Below, piece after piece: positions 1 to 11,862 of a stretch of 64,000 nt of DNA (position 1 is its first letter; the number at the start of each line of letters is the position of its first letter). The DNA lies in NCBI GenBank assembly GCA_031216915.1, contig CM062294.1, positions 27,156,985 to 27,220,984 of the forward strand, written 5' to 3'. Under the pieces are notes generated by a model. That model worked only from the letters and a program-made list of their open reading frames with translations. It ran no database searches and had not been told where the DNA came from. The translations under genes were made by a program, and so were the position numbers. This DNA comes from Pictodentalium vernedei (taxonomy: Eukaryota; Mollusca; Scaphopoda; Dentaliida; Dentaliidae).

Positions 1-3000
1 GTCGAATGTTCCGTGGTAATTTCACTTATCACAGGATGTAAAATTTCCATTCTTAGATTTTTGTAATAATCACATTCCAAGAGAAAATGATATTCATTTT
101 CTATCGAATTTTTCGTACAAAGCAAACATAATCTTTCATTTACTTGTTCATTTTTGAAGTGCCCAGTTTCAGTTCGAATTGGAAACACCCCACAGCGAAA
201 ATGAGCTAAGACTGAGCGTTGTTTTCGGGGTAAATTGATTTTCACATAACTCTCGGTTTCATATATACTTTTAAATAATTTGTATGTTCTGAGTTTAGGT
301 ACATACTGTATACTGTCCGTCCACTTTGTTTAGAAGTATTCATTCAGTAATACTTTTATTTCGTCTAAATTGCACGTTAATTGGCTTTCAAAAATATCAT
401 TTCTATCAATTTGACAAAAAATATTTTTTATGTCCGAGCACCATCCATTTTGACAATTATTATAATCCCATTGAAAAACCCTATTTACCAGTCTATCATT
501 ATCAGTTGCTATTAAAAAATTCCAAAGTCGTATAATATTGAGCCAGTTACGTTCTTTACTAGTTTTAATCCCCATATCTCCATTTACAGCTAACAGTGGA
601 GTAAAACGGTGAACACCTAGATAATAACGTAACGCTCTGTTTTGTACAGCATCAATACACGTATAAGATTTAAAACCCCACACCCCGGATGCATAATCTA
701 AAACGGGACAGACGCAGCTGTTATACAATTTCTTGAAAGTTTGGAACCCTACGTCCTTAAAGGGGTGTATTTTTGATATTATGGCCCCAAGGGCCCTACC
801 TCCCGATTTTCCTAGATTTTCAGCTGTATGGATAAAAAGATTTAAATTCATGTAATATTACGCCCAGATATTTGTATTTATCAACAATTTCGATTGCCTT
901 GCCATTGAATATAAAATCACAAGAAGTTCGTTTAGCCCGGTTTTCTCTAAAGTGAACAATTTTAGTTTTATTTTCATTTATTAGCATGAGCCATTTTTTA
1001 CACCAGCCATGCACAATATTCAACATATCTTGCATATCTTGCTCGTTTTCCGCCAAAAGAACAATATCATCGGCGTACAGTAAAATGGATACGGTATCAT
1101 CATTTATATTCACGCCCAATTGCGAGTCTTTAATTTCCTTAGCCAAATCATTGATAAAAAGGGCAAAAAGTGTTGGCGATAAATTATCTCCCTGTTTTAC
1201 GCCATTATTACATGGGAAACAATTAGTGAGATAACCATTTACTCTTACACTCGACATAGTGCCTTCATACATATTCTTAATTGATTTATACATATTATCG
1301 TCGATACCAAGCTTCAGCAATTTATACAACAGCATTTCTCGATTTACACGGTCAAATGCTTTTTTGAAAGTCGATAAACGTGCCAAAAAGCTCGTGTTTT
1401 CCCCTGATTAGAGAGGCAACTGTATAAACATTGTCAATACATGACCTCTGTGACCTAAATCCGTTTTGTTCGTCAACAAACAAATTGTTTTCTTCAGAGA
1501 AGTTAACCATTCTATTATTCAGTACAGTACAATACAACTTACTACAAGTGGGGGTTAGGGAAATACCACGGTAATTACTGGGAAGTCGAGGATCATTTAA
1601 AGGATCTTTAGGTATTGGGCAAATTATTGAAGTCTTCCACAAAGATGGAATAATGCTAGTTTCAAATATTAATTCAAACAATCTATGTAGTAAACCTATT
1701 ACCTGTCTGAATTTAAACGCCTCATAAGGTACATTATCACATCCCGAGGCCTTCCCACTTTTTGCCTTACAAACGACTTTTTCAACTTCTTCAAGTCGTA
1801 TAGGGTGGTTTAGTGCCCAATTTTGTTCATATAATGGATCCAGAAATTTATCTTCTATGAATGATTTTTCTGCTTTAATACTTTGGTAAAAAGTTTCATC
1901 AAATTGTCTAACTTCGGGGCTTGGGTTATAAAGTTCCCTAAATGTCGAGGCCCACACATCAAGTACCCGAGTCCTATCTCCCACAACAGAATCGTCACCC
2001 AGTTTTACCTCGTTTGGGATTGATTTTGATCTGCTTGGGCCTAAATCTTTCATCTTATCCCAGAAGCTTCGGGGGTTATTTTCACAAAAACTTTCAGTTT
2101 CCAACATGAGTTTTCGTTTATATTCTCGTTCGTAAAAACGTAATCGGTTATTAAAAAGCTTACGAGATATTTTAAATGATATGTAACTGTTGTTTTTATC
2201 CCCAGCCCGCTTGCCTACTTTTGATACTCTTAGAAACTCTTTTTCTTTGTTATGCATTTCGTTCCACAAGTTTGTCAACTCTTGGTTCCAGTAAGGTTTA
2301 AAATACTTGAACTGTTTATTTGTTTTATAGGACGTAGGCTCACCGAACCCAGGTATTATTAATTTTAGCTCAGTTACAACAGTTGCAACTAGTTTATTAT
2401 AAATTTTGTCAATCTCTTCTTGCGATTCCCTCGCACTTTCAATTACATTTATAATTTCATTAAGGCAATGAAGTGAGGCATCATTTTGGAGAAAATTATC
2501 GGGTAGAGGTTTTTTCAATTTTGTTTTGATTCCACGTTTATCACAAACACCAGGCAATTCAAACTCTGTGTCTATATTAAAATCAAACTCCAAAAAGCTA
2601 TGGTCAGGGGGTTTGACTTTTTCTCCCAGGAAAGCTTGTAAGTTAGATTTCTCAATTAAAGCAGACTGCGTATTAACCCGAAAATTATCGCATTTTGTCA
2701 TACTTTCATGCGAAACACATATGTAATCTACAACAGATTTCCCTCTTGCGCTGATAGATGTGAAATTATCATCCGAGGGGTTGCCCCTTCCATTCAGGCA
2801 ACATAACTTGGAGTCGTTTAAAAATTCCATAAAAGCACGCCCGTGCTGGTTAACAACATTATCAATCACTAACCGTTCCGTTAGATTATCAATTTCAACA
2901 TTACAGTCATCATGTTTTCCCATGCGTGCATTGAGATCACCACAAAGTATAACAGGGTGGTTATCGCAATACATGTATAGGTCAACCAAAATTTCTGAAA

Positions 3001-3362
3001 AAAAGTTAACCGCATCCCTTCCCCAAGGAGAGTTTTCCGGCGGTAAATAGCACGAAAATACTATAAATACTACATCACTGTACTTATCTTTAAATTTAAC
3101 ACACAGAATGCCGTCACTTGATTTATCTAATATGTCATACTCAAAGTGTACGGCAAATTCATTTCTTACCAACAAACCAACTCCTCCTGACCCTCTCGGT
3201 GCTACTCTGTGCTTCAGTTTCCTATTATTACCTATCCATGTGTACCCAGGTATTACTAAGTTTGCATCACCCACCAGATGGCTCTCACTTACAGCGAGTA
3301 TATGATATCCCAAAGATGTTATCAAACTTTCCTTCGATAATCTGCTCTCTACCCCCCAACCA
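1..3362 (-). pseudogene. LINE-A ORF2: AP endonuclease plus reverse transcriptase, degenerate
   Basis: Reading leftwards from about 3362, the protein opens with an APE-type endonuclease: SESHL near the start, then CGDLNARMG and a VVDYICVS segment. The reverse transcriptase follows, with DEQNGFRSQRSC, GVKQGDNLSPTLF and the catalytic YADD at 1066-1077. Near base 60-160 a C-terminal cysteine/histidine region (CLLC...HFLLEC) of the type seen in CR1/jockey-like LINEs is readable. The frame changes twice, near 1352-1386 and 820-851, and a TAA interrupts the reading near 333. No ATG is visible at the upstream end: the open frame runs into the edge of the foldback insertion at 3364. The true start was therefore probably displaced by that insertion. 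It would copy LINE RNA into nicked chromosomal DNA. Confidence 0.85.
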
Positions 3363-3363
3363 T

Positions 3364-4369
3364 TTAAGGGCCTATATAAGTAATGGAATTTTGTTTATTT
3401 TGAAATTCTCACATCTCATATTCCTTAAATGCAGATTAAATATACACAAATTATACATCAAAATGAAGGTTGGGATGTAGAGAACACGAGACACATGTGT
3501 AATCAACTCATGGAGTCGACTGTAGGCACCACTGGTTCCTGGAAGTCTGCTACCGTATTCGCACCAGAACTGATAATAAAATAATATTTCATCAGAACAA
3601 CTTGTGGCCAAATGTGCTTCATATATCCAAGAACAAAGCTAGGCATTCAAAACACTTTCGAATACAGCGATGGGACTGCATTTTGGAAAAGGACAACACT
3701 GTCTGCATTTTTTATTGAAGATGGTTTCCATGCTCGACAGACATGCGCAAATCACTCGTTACCACGAATTTCCATCGAAAAACAAAATTGTAATTCTAAG
3801 AAATTTCAACAGGTATCATGATACCTTGCATTGAATATGGCAACTGTGCAATCTCAATCTAATTACAGTATACTGTATGAAGGCGATCTTTTTCATTATT
3901 TGATTTTAGACGACGTTGTTTTTACATGTTTTTTCTGTCCGATGACGTCGACCGGAAATCGAAAGTATACTCACACGTAAACAAAAGCAAAGGCTTTGGA
4001 ATTTTCCCCACTGCAGCTCTGTCGCCGTGTTTTGAAGAATTTTTATCCCCTAGCTTTGTTCTTGGATATGTAAAGCACATTTGGCCACAAGTTGTTTTCG
4101 TGAAATATTATTAAATTATCCGTTCTGATGCGAATACGGCAGCAGACTTCCAGGAACCAGTGGTGCCTACAGTCGACTCTATGAGTTGATTACATATGTG
4201 TTTCGTGTTCTACACATCCCAGCCTTCATGTACATTTTGTGTATATTTAATTGGAATTGAAGGAATATCAGAGGTGAGAATTTTGTGTATATTTAATTGG
4301 AATTGAAGGAATATCAGAGGTGAGAATTTTCAAAATAAACAAAATTTCATTACTTATATAGGCCCTTAA
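3364..4369. mobile_element. Foldback/MITE element with ~330 bp inverted repeats, TTAA-flanked
   Basis: Two inverted arms, about 3364-3700 and 4030-4369, match over most of their length. The outer ends read TTAAGGGCCTATATAAG and its complement, and TTAA stands at both borders, consistent with a TTAA target duplication. The right arm carries a 46 bp tandem duplication (4235-4280 and 4281-4326) that the left arm lacks. No transposase is present. It splits LINE-A between ORF1 and ORF2 and is therefore younger than the LINE. Confidence 0.8.
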
Positions 4370-4483
4370 ATTCACATGGCCTATTTTAATCTTGTCGACT
4401 AAACAAACATTTCTATTCACATCGTCTCCTGAAACATTACCAGAAACATTGAAACCCTGTTTATTATCAATAAATTGTTTGTT

Positions 4484-5365
4484 TCAATTCTGCTCTTCTT
4501 CGCGTTGATCATTCCGTTTAACTATTCTTCCACTTCCAGAAACTACAAAGTCTTTCCCGCCTGATAATTGCCCAAGGATCGTTCTCGCATTGAGTTCAAT
4601 TAAACGCTCCACGTGAGATTTACCCCCTCGTAAGTAACATTGTTTAAAGTCAACACTATCTTTCAACAGTCTCTTGTTTCGCAACACCAATATTTTCTGC
4701 TCTAAGGATTCAAGTTCAATTTTTAGAAGAGCTGGCTTGTCATGGTACCTTTTACGCAGGCGGCTAGCATTAGCTATCTTGACTTTACCCTCTACCTGAG
4801 GTCCCAAACAGGACACTAACATGTTAGCAACATCAATAGTGTTCTCAACCCCATCGGTTTCCCGAACATTTGTGGCGATGATAGCTGTATCACTCTCGGA
4901 CGTTGGTTTTTCACCACAGCTATTCTTGGAGACAGTTTCACGAACATGTTTATCAAAACTGACTTGTAGTTTGTCAACCTTCTGAATCAACTCATTATCA
5001 TGGACAATAGTTTGATCATGAATGTTTTTATCAACAAACGCACGTGACTGCAAATCATCCAACCTGAGAAACAGTTCATCAATTCTTTTCTGTTCTTTAG
5101 AAAGCTGAAGATCTAGGTCATCTTTTTTTTCTTTCATCTTAAAATTTAAGGTTGTCATTAATTCACCCCTTAATTTATCTAACTTACTGTCTATACTTCG
5201 TCTCAAACCATCTTGGCCCTTTTTAATATCTGTAACCAGTTGAAAAATATCATTCAATTTAGGAGATGCTGTATCAGGTACTTCGTGATCTGTTGACAGA
5301 GCTGCTTCAGGCTCGATGTCCGCCATCTTAGCCACTTTTCCATCTGGTTTTGTGAGTCGAACCAT
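4484..5365 (-). CDS. LINE-A ORF1, coiled-coil nucleic-acid-binding protein
   Basis: An intact open frame of about 290 residues just upstream of ORF2 on the same strand. The first ATG in frame is at 5365 (MVRLTKPDG) and a second is at 5326 (MADIEPEAA). The middle is rich in charged heptad-like residues (KLRGELMTTLNFKMKEKKD, then KEQKRIDELFLRLDDLQ) and predicts a coiled coil. The C-terminal third, with LLKIELESLEQKILVLRNKR followed by a charged segment, looks like the RNA-binding fold of L1/CR1-type ORF1 proteins. Such proteins package LINE RNA. The assignment rests on position and architecture; no diagnostic motif was seen. Unlike ORF2 it is uninterrupted. Confidence 0.7.
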   Translation of the reverse strand: MVRLTKPDGKVAKMADIEPEAALSTDHEVPDTASPKLNDIFQLVTDIKKGQDGLRRSIDSKLDKLRGELMTTLNFKMKEKKDDLDLQLSKEQKRIDELFLRLDDLQSRAFVDKNIHDQTIVHDNELIQKVDKLQVSFDKHVRETVSKNSCGEKPTSESDTAIIATNVRETDGVENTIDVANMLVSCLGPQVEGKVKIANASRLRKRYHDKPALLKIELESLEQKILVLRNKRLLKDSVDFKQCYLRGGKSHVERLIELNARTILGQLSGGKDFVVSGSGRIVKRNDQREEEQN

Positions 5366-5397
5366 CAGAGGAACGTTCACGCCTCATTGGTATCCCT

Positions 5398-6200
5398 TTG
5401 CCCCTCAAGATAGCTAACCTGCATGTGCAAGATAGTAACTTGCAGGTGCAAGATAGCTAACCTGCATGTGCAAGATAGCTAACTTGCAGGTGCAACATAG
5501 CTATCCTGCACGTGCCAGATAGTAACTTGCAGGTGCAAGATAGCTAACCTGCACGTGCAAGATAGCTAACTTGCAGGTGCAAGATAGCTATCCTGCACGT
5601 GCAAGATAGCTAACCTGCATGTTCAAGATAGTAACTTGCACGTGCAAGATAGCTAACCTGCACGTGCAAGGTAGCTAACTTGCAGGTGCAAGATAGCTAT
5701 CCTGCACGTGCAAGACAGCTAACCTGCACGTGCAAGATAGTAACTTGCACGTGCAAGATAGCTAACCTGCACATGCAAGGTAGCTAAACTGCACGTGCAA
5801 GATAGTAACTTGCAGGTGCAAGATAGCTAACCCGCAAGAGCAAGATAGCTAACTTGCATGTGCAAGATAGCTATCCTGCATGTGCAAGATAGATAACCTG
5901 CATGTGCAAGATAGCTAACCTGCACGTGCAAGATAGTAGCTTGCAATTGCAAGATAGCTAATCTGCACGTTTGCACGTGCAGATTAGCTATCTTGCACCT
6001 GCAAGCTAACTTGCACGTGCTATCCTGCACGTGCAAGATAGCTAACATGCGCGTGCAAGATAGTAACTTGCACGTGCAAGATAGCTAACTTGCACGTGCA
6101 AGATAGCTAACCTGCACGTGCAAGATAGTAACTTGCAGGTGCAAGATAGCTAACCTGCACGTGCAAGATAGTAACTTGCAGGTGCAAGATAGCTAACAAG
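5398..6200. repeat. 21-22 bp minisatellite with palindromic units
   Basis: About 36 tandem units alternate between a 22 bp form (GCAAGATAGCTAACCTGCACGT) and a 21 bp form with AGTAACTTGCAGGT. Many junctions make the palindrome TTGCACGTGCAA. Near 5962-6020 a short stretch is inverted relative to the rest. Open frames read across it in several phases are artefacts of the repeat. It lies immediately beyond the 5' end of LINE-A. Confidence 0.95.
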
Positions 6201-6374
6201 ATAGAAATAATACTCAACTGGCGCCTCAACGCTTCCGTAGGTTTGTGTCCACCTGACGAATGAGTGCCCTTTCACCCCATTTAGTAGAACCTATTAAACT
6301 GCCCCCTCTTCTAGCATTAGTACAGCCCATTAAGATTTTGTACCATAAATATTTCAAGTATCACATTTTGATGT

Positions 6375-6458
6375 ATCGCACAACCGATGTGCACATGTAA
6401 AACCGATGTGCACGTATGTAAAACCGATGTGTAGGTATGTAAAACCAATGTGCATGTA
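6375..6458. repeat. Short tandem repeat, ~20 bp unit, four copies
   Basis: Four diverged copies of a unit like AAAACCGATGTGCACGTATG directly precede the SINE at 6461. They may mark an insertion-prone site. No other function is visible. Confidence 0.7.
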
Positions 6459-6460
6459 GT

Positions 6461-6798
6461 GGGGGCGCGGTGGCTCAGGTGGTATAAGTGCAGGGTGCAA
6501 GCCGAGAGGTCCTCGGTTCGAATCCCTCCTGCGGCAACCGCGTTGTGATCTTGGGCAAGACACTTCACCCCCATTGCCCACGCGGGGGCACGGTGACTTT
6601 GTGCACTAATGCGCAATGCACATCGATGGTGCACCTGTCTTCAACCAATGCTAACCCTGCTTGTGTTGAGTTAGTATGTTGGGGAGCTGACAGTTGCTCG
6701 CCGTTGCTCGGTGGTTCTCTCTGGGTACTCCGGCTTACTCCACCCGTAAAACTGCCGTGGTCATGATTAGCCATTGTGCAGAAATATGTGACCTTTTT
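6461..6798 (+). mobile_element. tRNA-headed SINE, nearly full length
   Basis: The head has a pol III A box around GGTGGCTCAGGTGG and a B box GGTTCGAATCC at 6515-6525. A conserved core follows (CTTGGGCAAGACACTTCACC), then a long body ending in CCATTGTGCAGAAATATGTGACC. The core resembles the LINE-shared or CORE-type domains of animal SINEs. The same body recurs at 12.7, 13.9 and 26.8 kb, and with another head at 15.2 and 17.3 kb. There is no coding capacity; ORFs here are chance. Confidence 0.9.
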
Positions 6799-7084
6799 TT
6801 GAACAATATTTATTCTCTTGAAATGGTTCGGTAAACAGGCTATAAGCCTATATAAATACCTTACCGTTACATGTAAATACTTTTTTGAATTACAAACGAT
6901 GGTGCATGAAAAAGTGTGGAAATCTGAGTAGAGACATAGTTCACGCTGGCGTCTCATAAGGTTTGGTATTGAATCTGAACGTCTATGACATTACTTCAAT
7001 AATTCCATGTGCAAGTGGATATTAAACAAGCTATGTTTGGGAACAAAAGCAATATCAATATGGGGGGAAATGAAAAATAATATA

Positions 7085-9362
7085 ATTATTGCCACAACAA
7101 TAATAATAATTATAATAATAATAATTGTAATGGGCAATTGAACTCAACAGTCTTGGAAGATCTGTTAAACATTGAGTTTTCAGCGAAATCTTCCTGTTTT
7201 TATAATAAAGTTCTGTGTAGCTATGAAGATATTCCTGTTTTCTATATCTGACAACATGGAGCTGCCAGATAAAAGTACATCTGTGTCACATATTGTATAA
7301 TCAATGCTTTCAAATATTTGTCGCTGTGTGATATATGTTGGACACGTTAGAAGAAAATGTTCGGAATCTTCATAATTGAATCCACATGAGCATCTTGGAT
7401 CGCTAATTAAAAATCGTTCGAACATATGACATTTTAGGTCACTACACCTTTGTCTAAGTTTGCAGTGCAGAATCTGGCGATTCCTCCCACCGGCATAGTA
7501 ATGCTTCGGAACCGCTATGTCGTTCCTTTTTAAATATCGCTTTAGGAGTTCTGTTGATTCACAGGATCTAACATTTGGGTCCAAAGCATTCCAAAGCGTT
7601 ACCGCAGATGGCAGGAATGAGTCTGCAAAAAGCGAAGTGCGACATTGTATTTCTCGAAGATTACACGAACAACGTAGCGGGTAAGTCGTTATTTCAGACA
7701 CTTGGCGGGGAATCATAGACGTTAGGTACAAGGGCGAATTTCCGGTTATAATTGTGTGCATTGTGGTGATTTTGTGCCTTCTTCTGCATTCTTCTAGAGT
7801 TATGAATCCAGTTTCTGAATATATACGATCATGGCTTGTGCCTCTTGGAATACCACAGTTTGTACGCAGAGCATCAAGTTGTAGATTTTCTAATACAGTT
7901 ATCTTGTTCTCTGGCAGTTATCCCAGATGATATCAGCATAGGCAAAGTGTGAAAGAATAAAGCTGATATACATTGTTTCCAAAGCTGATCTGGAAAGTCT
8001 GTATTTCAAGCTACGAAAACAGTTTATCATGGGACTGACTTTACCGATTATTGAATCTACATGATTATTCCATGATCCTGAATAATGAAAATTCAGACCA
8101 AGATGTTTACGAGTTTCAGCATCGCTCACAGAAGTGTCTATAAAATAGAGAATTGGCTTTGGAAGGGGATTAAACTTCCTTGTGAAGCTAAACGCCACTG
8201 TTTTCTCTGGGTTAAAATTAACCTTCCACGTTTTCGCCCAGAAACCAATACGCTCAAGATCTGTATTTAAAAGATTTGAGGCCTGGGTTGCATCTTCAGC
8301 AACTGAAAATATGGATGTGTCGTCTGCATATAGCCTAATATTGGACTGAATATTGTCCACTATATCATTTATGTAAATGTTGAATAAAAGGGGTCCAAGA
8401 ACAGATCCCTGGGGGACACCAGCAAATATGTGGTTTGGTTGTGAGCTGCTACCATTAATTACAACTGGCTGTGAGCGATCGGTTAAGTAGTTTTTGAACC
8501 AGGTCAACAAACTGCCCCCGATACCAATCGTATTAAGTTTATGTATTAGTCCATCATGCCAGACTCTGTCAAATGCTTTACTTATGTCGCAGAATACAAA
8601 CCTAACTTCTTTACCTTCATCAAGGGAGGATTTTATGAAATTGTCATTGTACATTAGTTGATTAACTGTACTATCCCCCGGCCTGAAGCCTACTGCAGGT
8701 CAGATAGGCGATTATCTTCTGTGAGAAATTCATAAACATGGTTGAAAACTATTTTTTCAAGAACTTTACTTATGCAGCATGTCAATGAGACTGGCCGATA
8801 GTTTTCTTTATTTTGGGGTGATAATTTCTTATGAATTGGTATGAATGACATTTGTTATTTTCCATTTTTGTGGGAATATTTCTGTCGATAAAGATATGTT
8901 AAACAGCCGAGAAAGTGGGTATGACAACTCGATTGAGAAACGTTTTAAGATCTTGTTACTAATTTTGTCCAGGCCACAAGCCTTGGACGTGTCCAATTTA
9001 GACAATAATGATTCAACCTCTGAAGGACTAGTTTCAACACTGTCGACAGACCCATCCATACGAATAATGCTTGGTAATTCCCCATCACTAGGTACGGTGC
9101 ACTGTCTAGCGAAATAATCATTAAATATAGTCGCAATGTCAGTCGGGCACTTATAACTTCCCTGCTTTCCAGCAGTGGATGGAAAATATCACTTGTATTT
9201 GATTGCTGTCGCGAAAAATGCTTCAAACTTTTCCACCACTGCTTAGAAGAAGGGTTCTTGGTGGATACAAAGGTCTCTAACATGAGGTCGTAGTTTCCTT
9301 TTGCTTCCCTCATACATGTTATACTGTTATTTCTTATTCGTCTAAACTCCTGCCAGTGTTCT
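7085..9362 (-). mobile_element. LINE-B, 5'-truncated non-LTR retrotransposon
   Basis: A second LINE on the minus strand, of a different lineage from LINE-A. Its 3' end is marked by an AAT-rich repeat at about 7085-7130. Coding similarity runs from 9313 down to 7180, and the endonuclease region is missing. The upstream border near 9362 coincides with a 1.16 kb foldback element. Confidence 0.85.
7180..9313 (-). pseudogene. LINE-B reverse transcriptase and C-terminal domain, broken
   Basis: The reverse transcriptase spans about 8654-7899. It shows FCDISKAFDRVWH, AGVPQGSVLGPLLF and the catalytic YADD at 8319-8330, which is the jockey/CR1-like pattern. Upstream, 9059-8829 encodes the RT N-terminal part (LDKISNKILK) and 9313-9110 a linker rich in KQWWKSLK. 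Downstream, 7761-7180 encodes the C-terminal region with a Cys/His cluster (CSCGFNYEDSEHFLLTC). These lie in at least three frames with stops between them, so the copy is inactive. Confidence 0.85.
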
Positions 9363-9599
9363 ATATTAAATTATATTCAAATGATCCACCGCCGGTTATC
9401 TTTTTTAAATATCAAATCACGGACACCTTAAGATGACGATCTGCCCCAACAAAAACCACTAGATCGCGAGGCCGAGAGACGTATGTTCACTCGAAAGCCC
9501 GGCTGTCCACTCTTGTGTATTTGTATCCATTTTTAATATTAATATTGGCAGGCCGTTAATTTCTTGTGGTTCTCACATCAGAAGGCCCTCATTAACCCT

Positions 9600-10020
9600 G
9601 TGCTGCCTAATGTCTCCTTATACCCTCGGCTTCCCCTCCCCAACACTCGGAAACGAACTCTTTGTTGACACCTCATACCCCATTCTTCCCAATCTCTCCG
9701 ATAAGCATAATTATCCTCTCCCTTGCGTCACATATCGATACCCTTCATTCTCCTTTCCCACTTGCACATTATACTCCCAGTGAATCTTAATCTATCAGAC
9801 GGATATTTTGGACATTCTAATAAAAGGTGTTCCAGGTATCCAATACTATTCCTAAATTACACATTTGCCACTCTTTTTTCACTGTCTTTCCCAGTTTCAC
9901 CCTAAGCTCATGCGACCTCAGCTTGAACAGCAGTAACTCCTTAAAGGTAACATCAAGGTACTCTTCTCTCAATCACACAAGCCGAATAAGACCTCTATCC
10001 TTTGAACCCCCACCCACTCT
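9600..10020 (-). pseudogene. LINE C-terminal scrap inside the foldback element
   Basis: On the minus strand a short frame reads EHLLLECPKYPSDRLRF, the Cys/His tail typical of LINE ORF2 proteins. An upstream stretch in another frame (LLLFKLRSHELRV) matches the region that usually precedes it. Too short and decayed to assign to a family. Confidence 0.5.
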
Positions 10021-10157
10021 GCAGTATTAAATTTTGTAGGATCCCCCTTGAGTGAAAAACTAAATGGTTTGGTTTAGGTTACATGGAATAGATAAATAGA
10101 GTCAGTCAGTCCGATTTTTTTTAATTATTTTATTGATATATATTATTTTCTCGCTTA

Positions 10158-10312
10158 GCGCTTTACCTAACAAGAAAAGCAGACGATACTGCAAACAAAA
10201 TTCTTGAATAACTATTTTTTTTCATTTTTGTCTCAAAAATATAGGTTATGGCCCCTCTTTGGAACGAGCTCGACGAGCTCGTTCCAAAGAGCGGTCATAA
10301 CTTATATTTGTC
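10158..10312. mobile_element. Palindromic MITE copy (GAACGAGCTCG family), partial
   Basis: The inverted repeat is centred at about 10272 on GAGCTCGACGAGCTC. Its arms run through GGTTATGGCCCCTCTTTGG. The outer flank (CTTTACCTAACAAGAAAAGC) matches the intact relative at 45581-45832. It lies inside the 9364-10521 foldback element. Confidence 0.7.
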
Positions 10313-10525
10313 ACAACACGTTGGGGCAGATGTGTGAGATTTATGATCATTCTAGAGCTCGGCCTTACTCAGAGAGGACAGCCGGGCTTTCGAGTGAACA
10401 TACGTCTCTCCGCCTCGCGGTGTAGTGGTTTTTGTTGGGGTAGATTCGTCATCTTAAGGTGTCCGTGACGATATTTAAAAAAGATAACCGACGGTGGATC
10501 ATTTGAGTATAATTTAATGGAAATA

Positions 10526-11740
10526 AAAATAACGCTCTGTATTCACATATACGCTTCAATGAACAATCCAAGAATATACACTATACACAAACAACGTACA
10601 TATGAATTTCCCCCATGAAGTTCGAGCTCATTCCGGGGTACCCGTGTTCGGTGCTGTTGTCTAGATGTTTCTGGTTGTTCCTCACTCCTGGGTTTCCTCT
10701 TCACTTCTCAAGCGATTGCGTACATTATGTATTGTCTATTTTACGCCGCTCAACCTCCAAATACGCTAAATTTCCAGTCAACTGTAACCAACTCTGTCTA
10801 ACTAAATTTTACACATTCGATATCATAGTCACTTCACTCCACGGATTTAACCACTCGCCTTCTGCACCAGTCTCCGTTTACACCAATCTCCGTATACCGT
10901 TTAAACAAAAAAAGTTCATGCATCTAATTCGCCTGCCTCAACTAAGCTCACTCTAAGCTCTTAGCTTAAATCAAATGTTCGAGCTCTCCACAGCTTCGAT
11001 TAAGTTAATTGTTCGAGCTCTCAATAGCTTCGATTAAGTTAATTGTTCGAGCTTTCGACAGCTCTTTACTACTATACACTTCGCCTATGCGTCGCGTCAC
11101 TTCACCTAGCGACCGCTCGCCAACTTAATAGGAGCCCGCTTAGTCTCCACAATTAATTTCTACAAACGACAGCCCCAAATGGCTAGGGCTCCGAGCCCTC
11201 TTTCCAACGGATTACTGACTCAATCCAAGGTCGACTGACTACCGATGATCAGTCTCTCATTATATAGCATTTGCGTGTCTAATTAATCATTAAGTCGGTT
11301 CCTCTGTGATATAGGACACCGTTATTAAGATAGATGAGATATCTCTTTGTAAGCTCGTGAGTCTGACATTTAGAACAACGGGGACGACACGTATTTGAGG
11401 ACCACATTGCGTCGAGCACCATCTGCGGCTGACAGTAACGAATTACTATTAGGGACTTTAAAAGATAAGTTGTGTAGTAGTTTTAAACGTCGCAGCGGGG
11501 AACCATTAGTCCTCTCAAAGGGAGATAAACACCCACCTGGCCAAGCAGTTAATTAATTAGCCTACAATAATTTGTACCCAGTGTCTATTTGCGGTTTTAC
11601 AAGCACAGGTAGCAAATTAATTATTTATAATCCCTGACCATTAACCCTCAACTCGGACAAATTCGAATCGATCTTGACAATATTGTTGAGACAAAAAATA
11701 ATGAAAATTAAACCGACCAGTGTTATTTACAAAAATCACT
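10526..11740. other. Intergenic stretch without a recognisable gene
   Basis: Open frames here (for example 10615-10956 +) have no conserved motif and unbiased composition. Only a small tandem repeat at 10974-11062 stands out. Confidence 0.5.
10974..11062. repeat. ~35 bp tandem repeat, three copies
   Basis: Three adjacent copies of a unit like GTTCGAGCTCTCAATAGCTT followed by CGATTAAGTTAATT. No function is apparent. Confidence 0.75.
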
Positions 11741-11744
11741 ATTT

Positions 11745-11862
11745 AAATTTTATTACTTTTTCATTTTGTGTCTCAAAACATGGCTTATGGCCACGTCTTT
11801 GGAACTTGTTCATTGAGCCCGTGCCAATGAGGGTTCATAAGCCTTCTTTTTGAGGTACAAAA
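11745..11862. mobile_element. Decayed copy of the palindromic MITE
   Basis: GTGTCTCAAAACATGGCTTATGG and CCAATGAGGGTTCATAAGCC face each other here as in the GAACGAGCTCG palindrome at 45.7 kb, but with many differences. Judged to be an old member of the same family. Confidence 0.5.

Larger units (their letters stand above)
1..5385 (-). mobile_element. Non-LTR retrotransposon (LINE-A), two ORFs, 3' end off the window
   Basis: A LINE read on the minus strand: ORF1 near 5.3-4.5 kb, then ORF2 with an endonuclease and reverse transcriptase running off base 1. The order and the FxDFxKAF-like and YADD motifs place it in the jockey/CR1-like assemblage; the exact clade is uncertain. A foldback DNA element (3364-4369) sits between the ORFs, so it landed after the LINE. 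ORF2 is broken, so this copy is dead. Its 5' end abuts the minisatellite starting near 5398. Confidence 0.85.
9364..10521. mobile_element. Foldback element with ~145 bp terminal inverted repeats
   Basis: The left arm, about 9364-9507, and the right arm, about 10372-10521, are inverted copies. They share CAAATGATCCACCG, CCAACAAAAACCACTA and ACGTATGTTCACTCGAAAGC. The interior is unrelated to a transposase. It holds a LINE scrap (9600-10020) and a copy of a palindromic MITE (10158-10312). It borders the truncated end of LINE-B. Confidence 0.8.

Noticed and set aside
5398-6200. CRISPR-like array
   Set aside because: Units abut without unique spacers and the context is eukaryotic; it is a minisatellite.
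6461-6540. Possible tRNA gene (A and B boxes present)
   Set aside because: No cloverleaf with a proper acceptor stem; it is the head of a dispersed SINE.
6488-6766. Open frames within the SINE at 6.5 kb (and similar at 12.7, 14.0, 15.3, 17.4 and 26.9 kb)
   Set aside because: They recur only because the SINE recurs; they have no protein motifs and both strands are open by chance.
10615-10956. 113-residue plus-strand ORF
   Set aside because: Composition is ordinary, no motif, no splice context, and repeats lie next to it.
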